Source of the DNA: Aphrocallistes beatrix
Taxonomy: Eukaryota; Porifera; Hexactinellida; Sceptrulophora; Aphrocallistidae
Direction of reading: 5' to 3'
DNA: 64,000 nt
Assembly (NCBI GenBank): GCA_963281255.1
Contig: OY725501.1
Coordinates: forward strand, 3,821,674 to 3,885,673
The notes below the pieces were generated by a model, which saw only the letters and a program-made list of their open reading frames with translations, did not search any database and was not told where the DNA came from. The position numbers and the translations under genes were made by a program. Every line of letters begins with the position of its first letter. Within the stretch, counting starts at the first letter, position 1. Positions 1 through 12,600 of this stretch are shown here, piece after piece.

Positions 1-1
1 T

Positions 2-208
2 CCTTTTGATTTTGAAGAACATATCCGGATTAGAATGAATAAATTAAAAATTGAATATGAATGCACAAGGCTCATCGTCCCTTCACATCCTGCTTTCGGT
101 GATGGAGGTTCACCGCTTGATGATCAATCTCAATCTGATATCAATCTCAACTTTGAGGACTCCAAACGCGATGGACACGTTTTCATTGACTGCAAAAGAG
201 ACATTTAA
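2..208 (+). CDS. VLIG-like giant GTPase, C-terminal end only (runs off left edge)
   Basis: The open frame from base 2 to the TAA at 206-208 matches the C-terminus of the intact VLIG-like protein at 9680-16258. Shared landmarks are an acidic/basic F-D-x-E/K-x-x-I stretch, a leucine-isoleucine-x-x-x-HP segment, a P-x-D-D-Q segment, and the ending DGHVFID followed by a short charged tail. The gene lies on the opposite strand from the other two copies, so the cluster is not simply head to tail. Only about 68 residues are visible, so I cannot say whether the full copy is intact. The match is by eye. Confidence 0.8.
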   Translation, partial: PFDFEEHIRIRMNKLKIEYECTRLIVPSHPAFGDGGSPLDDQSQSDINLNFEDSKRDGHVFIDCKRDI

Positions 209-861
209 ATTAGTTACTGTTTTAGTATATTAGATTTAGAGTTAGAGTTAGCTACTGTAACAGTTTAGTTTCCCAACTTCCCACAGTATAGGACTAACTC
301 CCTTGTCTGTATAGAACTATAGGCTATAGTGTGATATCATATCTTGTATATTTATTCTTAATTTATTAGTACACGTGTAGTGGATGTTCTTATGGAATGG
401 GTGACGTTGTACGTCTGTCCATATAAGGTATATAAGGTTAGGTATAATCCCTCATAATTAATAAACCAAAGCCAAATGTATGTCAAATCCCTGCATTCTG
501 ATTGGCTAATACATCTTGACACCTTTTATGAAAAGGTGTGAAATATATTTTAGAATTTACATAATTGATTGAGGAACTGGGAGGTGCTAGAAATGTGAAA
601 TTTGGCACTTTGGTAAATAATAATGAGTCTAGGATTAAGTTAAGCGAAATCTTCACACCTCGCCGAGATAGGTGACAAAATGTGCTGACCAATCAAATTC
701 GTTTCTTTTATAATGCAAATACATTGGGATCAAACAGTAATTACTTATGCATACAATCAAAGGGACTATTTGTGATTGAAATTCATTGGTTCATGCGAGA
801 ACCAATCAATTATCAGACTTATATAATGCGATTCATACGATTCTATTTGATATAAAAATAT
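209..861. other. Intergenic, degenerate repeat DNA
   Basis: I see no convincing gene. Bases about 470-700 resemble the interior of the Helitron-like element at 52158-52933: both carry a GAATTGATTGA-type segment, an 'aatctaggattaag' segment and an 'aagcgaaat..tcacacctc' segment. They also resemble 17860-17960. This is probably a decayed member of the same repeat family. Confidence 0.4.
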
Positions 862-868
862 GTTCGGG

Positions 869-1935
869 CATAGCCTACTCTAATAATGCCTCACAGTAAA
901 ATAACCAAGGATGCGGAAATAGCCGAATGGATTAATACACGATTAGCCTAAAGTCGTCAACCATGTAGGATAGGCATTAAGAATGCATTACCAGCATATA
1001 TAAACATGGCATCAAATAACATATATCCGTTGGAAAAATTTCGATTAGTCATCATATCATTGCGCAACAGGTCATTTTAAGCACGATTTTGGCAATTTTC
1101 TAAGCTGTTTTAACCCTATTTCTAAATGATATTAAGGTGTGATTTTTGTGTAGAACCAAGATTAGTACGAGTTGATTTGAAAAAATTGGAATTTTTCAAT
1201 GGAATGTTGCTACATTCCTGCGTTGCTATGGTAAAGCATTTTGGTCAGTTTGGGCCATATCCTGCAAACTGTAAGAACTAGGTCTTCAAATTTGATTTTA
1301 TTTGATAGGCAATTGGCTACTTCCTATTAGTTAATAATACAATTTAAACTTCTAAATTCACAGACTATAGAGTTATGAGACAATTTAGTGTTTTGGTCAC
1401 ATTCTTAAAACAACCCATAACTCAAAACTCGTTGAATTTAGGAGTTCAAGTTGTATTAACACCTAATAGGAAGTAGGCCATTGCCTATCAAACACGATCG
1501 AATTTGAAGATCTAGCTACTACAGTTTGCACGAAATGGCCCAAACTGACCAAAATGCTTTACCATAGCAACGCAGGAATGTAACAACATTTCATTGAAAA
1601 ATTCTAAATTTTTCAAATCAACTCGTACTAATCTTGGTTCTACACATAAAATCACACCTTAATACCGTTTCGAAATAGGGTTAAAACAGCTTATAAAATC
1701 GCTAAAATTGTCCTTAGAATGACCTGTTGCGCAATGATATGATGACTAATCGAAATTTTTCCAACGGATATATGTACTTTGATATCATGTTTATATATGC
1801 TGGTAATACATTCTTAATGGCTATTCTGCATGGTTAACGATTTCAGGCTAATCGTGTATTAATCCATTCGGCTATTACTTCATCCCTAGTCCATGATTTT
1901 CAGTCTACTGTGAGGCATTATTAGAGTAGGCTATG
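869..1935. mobile_element. 1.07-kb fold-back (giant inverted repeat) element with 7-bp target duplication
   Basis: The left half (869-about 1385) reads as the reverse complement of the right half (about 1415-1935), with scattered mismatches and a very short centre near 1400. The termini are CATAGCCTACTCTAATAATG and its complement. The 7-bp word GTTCGGG stands immediately outside both ends (862-868 and 1936-1942), as expected for a target-site duplication. No transposase frame is present, so it is non-autonomous. The superfamily is not clear from the 7-bp duplication alone. Transcribed, it would form a hairpin of about 500 bp. Confidence 0.85.
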
Positions 1936-1995
1936 GTTCGGGTCTATGTGATAAATTATTTGTTTACTTTTGTTTACAATAGATACATAAAGTAA

Positions 1996-2022
1996 ACAAG
2001 ATTAGTGCAGAATTTTCATGAC
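1996..2022. repeat. 27-bp direct repeat, copy 1
   Basis: This 27-base word is identical to 5216-5242, which is VLIG coding sequence just before the G domain. Here it lies beyond the 3' end of the broken VLIG copy, so a short coding fragment has been transposed or copied by a rearrangement. The flanking DNA on the left (1950-1995) resembles 52640-52685 inside a Helitron-like element. Confidence 0.8.
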
Positions 2023-2067
2023 ATTAAAAAAATTAGTAGTTAAAAGTCTGTTTTGAAGTCTATGTAA

Positions 2068-2135
2068 ATGTTGCAGTCAAAGTGCGTTTTCAGCCAAAAC
2101 GCGTTTTGGCTGAAAACGCACTTTGACTGCAACAT
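2068..2135. repeat. 68-bp perfect palindrome in the 3' end of the broken VLIG copy
   Basis: Bases 2068-2101 and 2102-2135 are exact reverse complements with no spacer (centre AAACG|CGTTT). It interrupts the last coding stretch of the broken VLIG-like copy, and the stop codon of that frame lies inside it. It may be a fold-back insertion or templated repair tract, or a library or assembly artefact. Confidence 0.9.
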
Positions 2136-5100
2136 AAACATCATCTCCAGAATTGATTTTGATTTTCGAAGGAGAGTAACCCTTATCTATTGAACCAGGG
2201 TGATCAGGATGTGAACTAGAAACGAGCCGTTTATCTTTATATTCGATGTTTAATTCTTTCATTCTAACAGCAATGTCTCTTTCCCAATCAAAATCAAAAC
2301 CATGTGTGCATCTACCTTTAGCAGAGAAAATATCGAAATTTTCTTTTGTAGGTTCGACATAAATATGGATGATGAGGTTCTTAATCCCAAGTCCTGATTT
2401 CCATCCACATTTAGTAGTTGCAGTAGCTAGACCATCAAGCATTGCCAATTCATTATCTTCACCACCTTCTTCTTGGAATAACGATTTCAGACACTGAGTG
2501 CGATTGCAAATAAATTGAACTACGAAATTATGTCCATCAACAGGTTCGTTCGGATGGAGAAGCATTTCTGTGATTCTGGCATTTGCTTGGAGTAAGATGC
2601 TTCTATGTGAAAGTTCGTCTTTTGTTTTATAAAAATATTCTTCTTCTATGCTTCGTTTGCAAGTGCCGTTGATTTCTCTCCATACACCCGCGAGAAAATC
2701 TCCAGCAAATTTGCTTGCTATGATCTTTTCACCTTTTCGCATTTCTTTTCGGTCCCAATTTCCTTTGGTCAATTTTCGATTTTCAACTTTTTGTAGGAAA
2801 TACTCAAAGTTCTTTTCCTTAACTTTCTTCTGTTTTGACTCGTTTTCTTTTTCCTTTCCTATTTTAGCTTCTAAGATAGACTTGAAAGCGAGAGCAAATG
2901 CATAAGTGGATATTGTTCTCTCTGCGGCATTTGTTAGTTTAGCTTCGATATAATTAATTTCATAGTTCACCACTTTACAAATGTGACACAAAAAGTTCAC
3001 AATCTCTTTCACAGTTGAACGAGAAATACTTTAATACAGATATTTTCAACACCTGTTTTAATGTCATTAATACATTTTAGCCAGGCGCTACTGTTGAAAT
3101 CATCTGGATCTTTAAGTTGGGTGGCGAGCTGCAGGATCTGATTAGTCTTGCTAGGATTCCAAATGATATCAGGATGGCTGTAATAACCAGAACAATATTT
3201 GGCCAATGAATGACATTCTGATGGTACCCATTTTTGAACTTTTAGAATATTTTTTCTCGTCGAGTGAATGTCGTTATTAACTCCTTCATAAAATAATGAC
3301 CCATTCAAGTAGTGATACTCTCTGTTCCCAATGTACGGAGTCATTTCTTTTATGGGAACTCTGTTCTCTCTCCACGGGTAAAGGAACTGGTCGGCTCCTC
3401 TATTAGTTTTGGAGGTAAAATTTGTGTACATATCATTCGCAAGCGTCTGTGATATCTTATTCATATTAAATTCCGATTTTCGAAATCGGTCATAAATCAC
3501 TTGCTTTTTTTCCATTGCTTTTGACTCAATCCTAAAAACAGAATATAAGTCTTCAAATTTGTCTTCAGTTTCAGTATCTTCTTCGTCTTTTTTTTCTTTG
3601 AAACATTTTGTCCAGACTTCTTCGAATTGACATTGTTGTACCTCAATTGGTATATCGATATAGATGTCAACATTCCTTTCGATGTGTTCTTGTAACTCCT
3701 TCGTACTCTCACTGTGCTGTATCTCAGTGAGTCTAGCTTTGATTGCTGCTTTGAGTTTGTCTTCATAAATCTTCTTTTCCATATAGATAAGTCTGTTCAA
3801 GTTTGATTTGGATTCATCGCACATATATTCCATTCTTTTAAGTAATGGATCTGAAAGACACTTTTTGGTAAAGTCTGTTAGAGCTCTCTCTTGATATTGA
3901 TTGAAGACTTCATCCAATCCTTTCTTCACATCTTCTAATATCACATTAGGAGGATTCCATTTTGTGATGTCATTGATTAGACGAATCAATTTAAGGGTGA
4001 TATTTTGATATTCTCCTTTATTACGATGAATAGTATTAGCCATCAAATCATCCACTATTTTGTGAAGTGAAATGCTACATTTCAACTCTTCAATATTTCG
4101 ATATTTTACTATGTCTTGGTATTTGATGATAGTGTCCCAAATAACGCCAGACATCTCCATCCATTCACTCATGGAGTTGAAAGGTGTTTTAGTATCATGT
4201 GTATTCTCTAACTGATGGATAATGGACATCCTCAAATCAGCACATTTATTAGCGAAACTTTCAGTTGGAGATAGTTTAAATAGATCCGAATCAAACAGTT
4301 TGTTCAACTGTGTGTTCATAGGTTCTGAATTGAAAGCAGAAGGAAGAATAAAAAAATTTTCTACAGAAACTTGTATTAAATCTGAAATCTTAGTTCCTTC
4401 TGTTTCCATTAGATTTGATTCCTTGTTCAATTTCTCTAAAAGAGTATTGATTGAACTCAGATGTTTTTCTGGATCTGGATCTGCTTGTTGATTGAGGACA
4501 AAGAATATCTTAGGAGCTGCTACTTTGCTGACTTTCAGTTTGTTGAGAGAGTAAGCACATATCTGTAAAATATTCCTCATTTCTTCTCCGATATCTCCTT
4601 TCACATTGATAATGATAGCTTGTGACACTGCCAGACAAAACAGGACCATTGTCCTGTCAAAGTTTATACAATAAGTATCTTGAAGTGTTTTTCCTCTTTC
4701 AATTGCATCCAATCCTTCTGTGTCTAGAATCAGGAAATGATTCGAGCGATTGATTGGTCGACTGAGTTTGGAGAGAGATGCATACACTCCTTTGGTGCAT
4801 CTTCCAGCACTAGTCAAGAACTTGCACCCGAAACAGTAGTTCAGTAGTGTAGACTTCCCAGAACTCTGAGGTCCAAATATGCTAATCACGATTGGAGGGC
4901 GTTTACTATTTACAGATGACAATCTACTGTTTATTGTTTCATACAATGGTGATAAGAGAGCATCAATGTCTTGGTTGAAGAATCTCAAGTTATCACCATC
5001 AATCAATTCGAATGGTTCTCCTCTCTCAACGTGGTTACTGAAATTCAATGGGAATTTATCTTTGTAAGTTTTATCAGATACAACATTTTTGTACTTATTT

Positions 5101-5215
5101 ATGTAGTACTTATTTGATAATACTGCTTCTCTCCAGAGAATTTCCAAAGTGCATACAGTCTTTCCGACTAATAAAAGTTCTTTAGAGATTATCCTGAGTT
5201 CCTGTGATAATTTCC

Positions 5216-5242
5216 ACAAGATTAGTGCAGAATTTTCATGAC
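5216..5242. repeat. 27-bp direct repeat, copy 2
   Basis: This is the original-context copy of the 27-base word, placed at the first frameshift boundary of the broken VLIG gene. Together with copy 1 it brackets the 3.2-kb segment 2023-5215. Confidence 0.8.
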
Positions 5243-7439
5243 CCAGAATTTTATAAAATGATGTACAATAATACTCATGCTAGATTCTTCGAGAGTTTTT
5301 CGGAGCTCTCCACAATTTGTATTTAGATCATCGATTACATTCTGATCAATTTCGTTTGAAGCTTTGTAGAAACATTGCATATATTCGATAAAATGCGGAT
5401 AATAACTGAGAAAAGAGAATTTATTCTCGCTTGAATTTTTGATATGTGATAGAATGATACTTTTGATCCTCTCGACCAATGATTTCTCCTTTTCCACATT
5501 GTTCCAAGGACAATACTGACCTATCAAATTTTCAAGGAAATTGTTTTCAACTACTCTCGGACTTTCAGTAGTTGAATGTAAGATTGTATACCCAAACTTT
5601 TTTATGGGAGTTAATGCAAATTGCATGTCACATTTGGTGAGATTAGGAATGAAAAGAAACTTTAATCTCCCACTTTCCTTGACTTGAAGTATATCTTGAT
5701 GACTTTCTGGACAATCTCGAACTAATACATATACATACTTAGTGTTGATTGTAATTTGACTTAAATCTCCTTGTGAGTGAGCATAGTTTTTCTCATAATC
5801 AGAATAACTGACATGAACTAATGCTATGTCTAGGTTGTGACAAATGTCTCGTATTACGTTTGTATCTGAACATGCGTGACAGTCTATGTATGCCCATTGA
5901 GTAGATTCGTGAGCAGTTCTATTTTTTTTTCCAAACAGATTTTTCGTCATTTGTATGTCAATGGAGTTTAAGTGGAACGGACTGGTTTGAGGACTACCTT
6001 TCACAAAATCAGTTTTAAACATCAAATCGAGTAAATGAGATTTTCCAATAGGATTCCATGAGGCCCATCCTAACCCAAATGAAACTAAACCATTGAATTG
6101 TTGAATAGAAAACCAGAGCTCTTTACAAATCTCGAATTGATACGATGTTTCGCTCAGTTGATTGTAGCTAGATTTTGTATTTTTTACGATATGAGATTTG
6201 AGCCTAGGATAGTAGAATGGAACAGGATTACTGAATGAATAATGTTCTATGCAGAGACCACTGAGTATAGGTTCTGACATTTGGAACAGTAGATGGAATA
6301 TGTCCAGTGTAGTAAGAGATATGTTAGTTAGCTCAGCGAATATCTGTGAAAATTCTTTTAAGGGCAAACTGCATTTGAGGTAATAGAATGCAATAGGTAG
6401 AAGTCTCTCAAATATCTTCTCTGCTGACTTTTTCTCTGATGCTTTTACTTTATGTATTAAGTTTTCGAGCGAATCTGAAATAATCATTCTGTAGGTTATG
6501 TGTGATATTTGTTTATCTAATCTACATATCTCGTAGATGTCTTGGATTTGTTTCATTTTCTCCTGTGCACAATCTTGCATGAGTTCGTCGTCTGGAGAAA
6601 ATTGTAGCAAATAGTCTCTGATCACTATCCTGGGCCTATTTAGCTTTGTGCTGAGTTCATCGATGTCTTCCAGGGTACTAGCTCTGATACATTTCTTTGC
6701 TTCGTTACTTAATGTATCATCGATTTCAAAGAAGTTTTGTGATTCTTGAAAATTTTCGAAATACCTTTTGACTTCTCCATATTCTTTCGGATTAGTTTCT
6801 TTCAGATCCCAGCAAATTTCTTGGAGCTTCACGTTTTTATTTACAATCATTTCTCTCAATTTCATTATTGGCTGCTCTCCAAAATCTTTGCAAATGATTG
6901 CTAAAGCTTTCTCTCCTTCTGTCCCAATGAAGGTAATATAATTCCTCTCAACATATTCTCTGATCTTCATCGGAGATGTTTTCAATTCCTCTGCGATTTC
7001 TGCTATAGAGTATCCAGCATTATATTTCTTTTTTATGATCAACTTTTGAGATTCAGTTAGTTTTTTTGTGTTCAGAGACTCTGTATAGGCTGAGAAAACA
7101 TCGTTGTCAATGTCATTTAGGAGAGCAAGCTTCTTCAAACTGATAGTTGGATTTTTTTTCACCAACTCCTCAAATTTCTTAACCTCTAACAATAATAGCT
7201 CATCTTTATAGGTTTTTAATTCAGTTAAGGTATGTTTTGCTATCTTAAGCTCTATTTCTAACTTTTCTGCTAAAATTTCCGGATCGTTTAGGAACTGTTC
7301 TCCTTTTTTGATGATATATTCTACCTGATTCTTTTCTAGACCGATGTGGAAAAGTTTAGCTTCCAATGAATGGTTTTCCGATTGTGATCTAAACCACCAC
7401 ATACTGTATGTGGTTTTGCCACTATACACATACAATAAG

Positions 7440-8030
7440 ATTCATGATTTTATAAAACATTAGGGAGCACAATAGAATGTCAGTTATCCGAACATGATGG
7501 GAACAAAGGGGATTCGGATAAGTGAAATGTTCGGATAACTAAGTTCAAAAGCTGGAATTCAGATATGTTACTCATGTTACTTTAAAATAATTCCCACTGT
7601 GCTAGACAATATTCAATTGGTATCCATAGGAGTAGCCAATGGGCTTGCAGAGCCTGCCCGCAGGCCCACTAAATATCCTGCAGGCCCAGAAAATGTTCCT
7701 GCAGGCCCAGTTAAGACGGACCGTACCCCCTGGCAGGCCCTTGTCAGCGCCACTGGCTACGCCCCTATTGGTATCGCGGTGCATTTGCTGGGATGTCTGA
7801 ATGAGGACTGCTTGAGAAATGTGGAGGCTAACTGTTTGGGATTTTATCTAGATAAAAGACCTTTGCGTGCTTGAGCTGCGCGGCTCGCGGACACTTTTTA
7901 AATTTAATTCATGATCGCTAATTGGTAGGCATAGATAGTGTTATGCTGTATGCGAATATGTTCGCTAGGGCGCTCCAAAAACTTTTAAAGTCTGAAACTT
8001 TCGATAAGATACATTTTAATTATCTAAAAC
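7440..8030. other. Intergenic repeats, including a GC-rich Helitron-tail-like patch
   Basis: Bases 7480-7550 hold short words related by inversion (GTTATCCGAACAT and ATGTTCGGATAAC), probably a small inverted-repeat element. Bases 7655-7720 carry four copies of 'ctgcaggccca'-like words. Bases 7780-7840 resemble 48612-48665 ('ggtatcgcggtgcat...gaaatgtctgaatg' and 'gtggaggc'). Bases 7865-7900 (GCTTGAGCTGCGCGGCTCGCGGACAC) resemble the minus-strand Helitron tail at 17977. The open frame across 7599-7874 looks fortuitous. Confidence 0.4.
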
Positions 8031-8115
8031 AGCGGTGGGGAACCTGGGGTCCCCGAGGCTAAATTTAATGACCCGCGACTCTTTCCAAACACTCTATTAT
8101 GGGGCCCGAATATCT
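8031..8115. mobile_element. hAT-like element, one end only
   Basis: It begins CAGCGGTGGGGAACCTGGGG and continues with the reverse complement of the right end of the element at 29055-29368. No partner terminus was found within the next few hundred bases, so this is a truncated copy. Confidence 0.6.
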
Positions 8116-8231
8116 GGTGATCAAAGAAAATTATTTGAATAGTGTGCACCCAAACTTTAGAATTTTTGGGAGCACCCTAGGATACATTGAAAGAATGTTT
8201 GTGTTAAGTTTGATCTGGTTAGACTAGAATT

Positions 8232-8605
8232 TTAAGATCACATGGACGGTTGTCTTGCACTGTGAACATTAACGGATTATTCCTTATAATAATACCCACA
8301 ATATGTCAAATTAACATGGGATAAATTTCACGTGTTTACAAGTTAGCTAAAATTAAATAGTTGATCAATCATGGTTCATGACTATTCAGCATAGCTAATA
8401 TTAAAACCCACTAATTCATAGGTCAATGATCCTGCTATTTGTTCTAAAGGTCCGCTCTACCAATTAGAAAAAGGCTATGCTACCTGATTGGAGGAAAATA
8501 AATCAGAATAGCGAAAAGAGAATACTGAGAGTTAGCCAAGAAATGATATAGCTGATATACTGTAGATAATTTCTTCAGGGCTAATAGGCCTCTTAGTACA
8601 TATTT
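8232..8605. repeat. Duplicated about 370-bp segment, copy 1
   Basis: It is closely similar, in the same orientation, to 18156-18497, sharing for example 'acggattattccttataat', 'gggataaatttcacgtgttt', 'aatcatggttcatgact' and 'cagaatagcgaaaagagaat'. Copy 1 lies upstream of the broken VLIG gene and copy 2 upstream of the intact one. That fits a tandem duplication that carried 5' flanking DNA. Confidence 0.75.
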
Positions 8606-8849
8606 AGCAACCTGATACTGATTACATAAATATATCGAATTATACTATTACAATATTGGTAGTGAAATGGGTGTGCTGCAATAGTTATTGGTTTTACAGC
8701 CACATGGTAAACCTTTTTAAAAATGTCGGGCGACAGATGATAGTGCCGCTCCATTAAGTGATTTCATTGGTCAGCACATTTGACCACATTTTGAAGCAAG
8801 GTGTGAAAATATTAATGATGGATAGAGAGTGATTTTCACTTTCTCATAC

Positions 8850-8985
8850 TCATTGCCTTCAGATAGTGATCCAAAAAACAACGAAGCCATTTACATATGT
8901 GCTTTTAACGCTATATGCAATAAGCCTCATAATTTTGTTTGACTCGTAATTATTTGAAAATATTTTCTCATTTATGTAATCAGAG
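8850..8985 (-). pseudogene. VLIG-like gene, stub of the first codons and 5' flank
   Basis: The complement of 8888-8890 is an ATG followed by a reading that matches the first dozen or so residues of the intact gene (M-A-x-x-F-F-G-S-x-S-E-G). The flank to 8985 matches 16259-16350 upstream of the intact gene. The reading then departs from the family. It is a relic of a further VLIG copy. Confidence 0.65.
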
Positions 8986-9679
8986 ATCTCCAGTGGTTGA
9001 ATAAAACCGAATAAAAATGTATGAGATATATATAAGCAGGGATTTCCAATTAGATATAATGGAGTTTTTCAAAACTACCTGGCACTGTCAAAACTTTAGA
9101 TAGGAGCATAGTAACTAGCTGGTGGAATAGGCAGGGGGTTTTTTAGGATTTGCTCAGAGGACCCTGCAAAGGATTAGTGGTCCCTTACCTGGAATACTAC
9201 ATTTTATGATATTCAGTATATTACGAATGTTAAGAAATTAGAGGTCCTTGAAGAGAAATTAGAAGTCCTTCTGGGCCCTCTAATTTACCTTAAAAAAACA
9301 CTGGGTATAGGTGTCACTTAAACACCCCCAGCTGGTTACTATGGAAAGATCTCTCTGGAAGTGGACAGCAGTTGTCTCAAAATTTGCACGGATTCATCCA
9401 ATAGGAAAAAATTCAACGAATGAATGTTCAAAGTAACATTCATAATTCAAAGTACCACTTTCGTTATAACAAATCTGTTTATGAGATTCAAACAGTTTGG
9501 TATAACAGAAGTCGACTAAAGTTAATATTAATATATATATGAAGAATAACTAGAAAATACTCGAAACCTATAATCCAGTGCTAAAGGAGGATCTAGTCTT
9601 ATACTAAGGGGAGGAGTGGGAAACTAACTTGCTACAGCTATCTGTTGTCTACGCTAAACCTAATACCTAAATAGCTATT
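8986..9679. other. Intergenic, no gene seen
   Basis: No coding signal recognised. This segment follows the 3' end of the intact VLIG gene (minus strand). I did not find a clear terminal inverted repeat pair. Confidence 0.4.
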
Positions 9680-12600
9680 CTAAAAGTCATTTTTTAAGTC
9701 AATAAACACATGTCCATCGTGTTTGGATTCCTTTGCAGAGGTGAGGGTGACGTCAGATGTAGTCTGATCATCAACTGGGGTTCCTCCTGTGCAGTAATCA
9801 GGATGCAAACTGCTAATGAGTCTTTTACGTTTATAAGCAATGTTTAACTGTTTCATTTTATTCTTGATATCTCTCTTCCAATCAAAATGACAGCCCTGAT
9901 CACAGGTACCTTTAGCTTTAAAAATATTGAAATTTTCTTTTGTAGGTTCAACGTAAAAGTGAACAATGACGTTCTTAATCCCAAATCCAGATTTCCATCC
10001 ACATTTTGTAGTTGCAGTAGCTAGACCATCCAGCATCGCTAGTAAATCTTCCTTTTCACCATAGTTTTCAATAGGTTCGAGGAATTTTTCTATACTCTGT
10101 TCATCTGTAGTAAATTCAGAATTATTTGGAAACATTTCTATGCACTTTTGGTCTTCTACAGCATGTCCATGATAGACGATTACTTTGAAATTCGATGTGT
10201 CTGCATCTGAATCCTTCATGACATCTGAGACCCATCTTTTAGCATGCTTAAGAGCAACACCCATAAAATCGGTTCCATCAACCACGAAGCACACATAATA
10301 AACTGGTGAAAATAGAGACTCATATATCTCCTTAGGAGAGGTGTAAGGGATAAATGTTATCTGAGTACCTCTGTTTCCATAGTAAGTAAGTATTTCTTTC
10401 CCAAATGTATTCCAGATTATTTTCATTGTCTCGTAATTCTTCTTTTGGAGAGCTACGTATTTTGGATCATTTGGAAGGTCCCAATCCCATTCGTTACAGA
10501 ATTTCTCCTTAAACTCCCCCCACGTCATGTTCTGACCTAGAATGAGTACTGGTGAGTCATCTTTGTAGTCTTCACACATCAATAACACAGCAGTCCTGTC
10601 TTCATCAGTATTCCAGACATTCCCTCCCATTGAACACATCTGATGACCTGTTAGTATCTGACACTTCCCTCCGTTCGGATGAAGTTCCTTCTCACAGAAT
10701 TTCCCACAGCTAGGACACTTACCTGGACAGTTAATGATGTTTGCTTCAAAATTTTCTTTTGTCATTTCCAAGAGATTTTCATACTCACCTTCATGCAATT
10801 GGAACTGGTAGGAATTTAATGCAGCCAAAAATTCACGTAAATAAACTTCAATGTTGAATATTTTCTGAATGTCCACAAACATATTCGTATCTGATAATAT
10901 CTTAAATATCTCCTTATCTAGGATATGTTCTGGATTATTTGGTTTTTCAAACAGTACGTAGGTATGAGGATGCTTTCTTACTTTTACGTCGTCTATTTCA
11001 AAGTCGTTGTTGAAAAATTGTTTGAAATATTCGGGACTCACTCTGGGATCGAGGTACATTTTGAGGAATAATACCATTGCTTTAAGTGGAATTAGTCTTG
11101 TAGAATTAATATTAGTAGCAGATTCTTCTGTTGCTGGTTGATCGACTACCTCAAAGTTGCTATCTGAATCTGTTCCTATTTCCTCCAAACGTTGTTTTTT
11201 TGTACACATTGTCTTGAGCTGTCGTAAGAATTCCTCTAGGACATTATTGACAATTGTTATTTTTTGGTTAAAACTTTCTTCTAAATTCCCACAGATTCTA
11301 TCGTGGAGTTTAACTACGACTTTTTTCCATTCTTCTTGGAATAACGATCTCAGACATTGAGTGCGATTGCAAATAAATTGAACTATGAAATTGGTTTCAT
11401 CAACAGGTTTCGAATGAAGTTTTTGGGTGGTAATTTTATTCGCAAGGAGTAAGATACTTTTATGTGAAAGTTGGTCTTTTTCGTTAACAAAATATTCTTC
11501 CTCAATATTTTGTTTGCAAGTAGCTTTGATCTCTCTCCCTACACCCGCGAGAAAATCTCCAGTCAATTTTTTCGCTATGTTCTTTTCACCTTTTCGCATT
11601 GCTTTTCGGTCCCAATTTCCTCTGGCCAATTTTTGATATTCAACTTTCTGCAGAAAATATTTAAGAGTAATTTCTTTGTTTTTTTCTTTCATTAAATCGT
11701 TTTCTTTTTGTTTCGCCATATTAGTTTCCAAAAGTGACTTAAACGCAAAAGCAAATGCATAAGTGGAAATTGTTCTCTCTGCAGCATTTGTTAATTTGGC
11801 CTCGATGTAGCTAATTTCATAGTTCACCACCTTAAAGATGTGACTCAAAAAGTTCACAATTTCTTTCACGGTTGAATGAGGAATATTTGGGTCTTTATTA
11901 GTGAACTCTTGAACGTTTAATTTGATGTCATTGATAAGTTTTTCCCAGGTACTCCTTTCGAAATCATCTGGATCTTTCAGTTTTGAGGCAAGTAGTAGTA
12001 TTTGTTCTCTCTTCTCGGTATTCCAAGTAATATCAGGATGGCTGTAATAGCCAGAACAGTATCTAACCAATGAATAACATTTTGATGGAACCCATTCCTT
12101 AAATTTGAGATTATATTTTCCTACCTCGCTACGGTAATTATCATCTTTCATGGAGAACAAAGAATTTCTAGCTAAATATTGGCACTTTTTATTTCCTAAG
12201 TATGGAGTCATTTCCTTTAAGGGCGTTCTACTCTCTGTCCAAGGATAGATGAACTGTTCAGTTCCTTTATTAGTTTCACAAAACTCGAGCATATCTTTTT
12301 CAAGCTCTCGTATTACATTATCCATAATGAATTCAGACTGGCGAAATCGGGCGTAAATCGTTTGATTTTTTTCCATAGTTTTTGATTCGATCATGAAAAC
12401 TGAGTACAAGTTTTCGAATTTTTCATCATATTCTGCACTTTCTTTTTCGTATTTATTTTCAAAGCATTTAATCCAGACATCTTCAAATAGACTCTCTTGT
12501 TTATCAATTGGTAATTCAAAATATGTGTCAGCATTCGCCTCAATTTCTTGTTCAAGCTTCAAAAGACTCTCTTTATGCCTTATGGCAGTCAGTCTATCTC

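Larger units (their letters stand above)
2043..7402 (-). pseudogene. VLIG-like giant GTPase, broken copy
   Basis: Three minus-strand frames in series (7402-5222, 5219-3009, 3012-2077) align end to end with the intact 2192-codon gene at 9680-16258. The start is taken at the ATG whose complement is 7400-7402, aligned with the start of the intact copy. Near 5250 one base is missing, ending the first frame just before the segment preceding the G domain. Near 3020-3045 about seven bases are missing, ending the second frame. The third frame then lacks about 430 residues, covering the Cys-rich region and the first half of the vWA-like domain. The G domain in the middle frame is well preserved (GPQSSGKS, DTEGL and NQQAD motifs near 4860, 4720 and 4490). 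The true C-terminal codons (YIDFKTDF then stop, about 2043-2066) are separated from the body by a perfect palindrome. Read as a pseudogene. Expression of the middle frame as a separate protein is possible but unsupported. Confidence 0.85.

Noticed and set aside
7599-7874. Open frames on both strands over the GC-rich patch
   Set aside because: Composition-driven, overlapping repeat words and a Helitron-like tail. No conserved domain.
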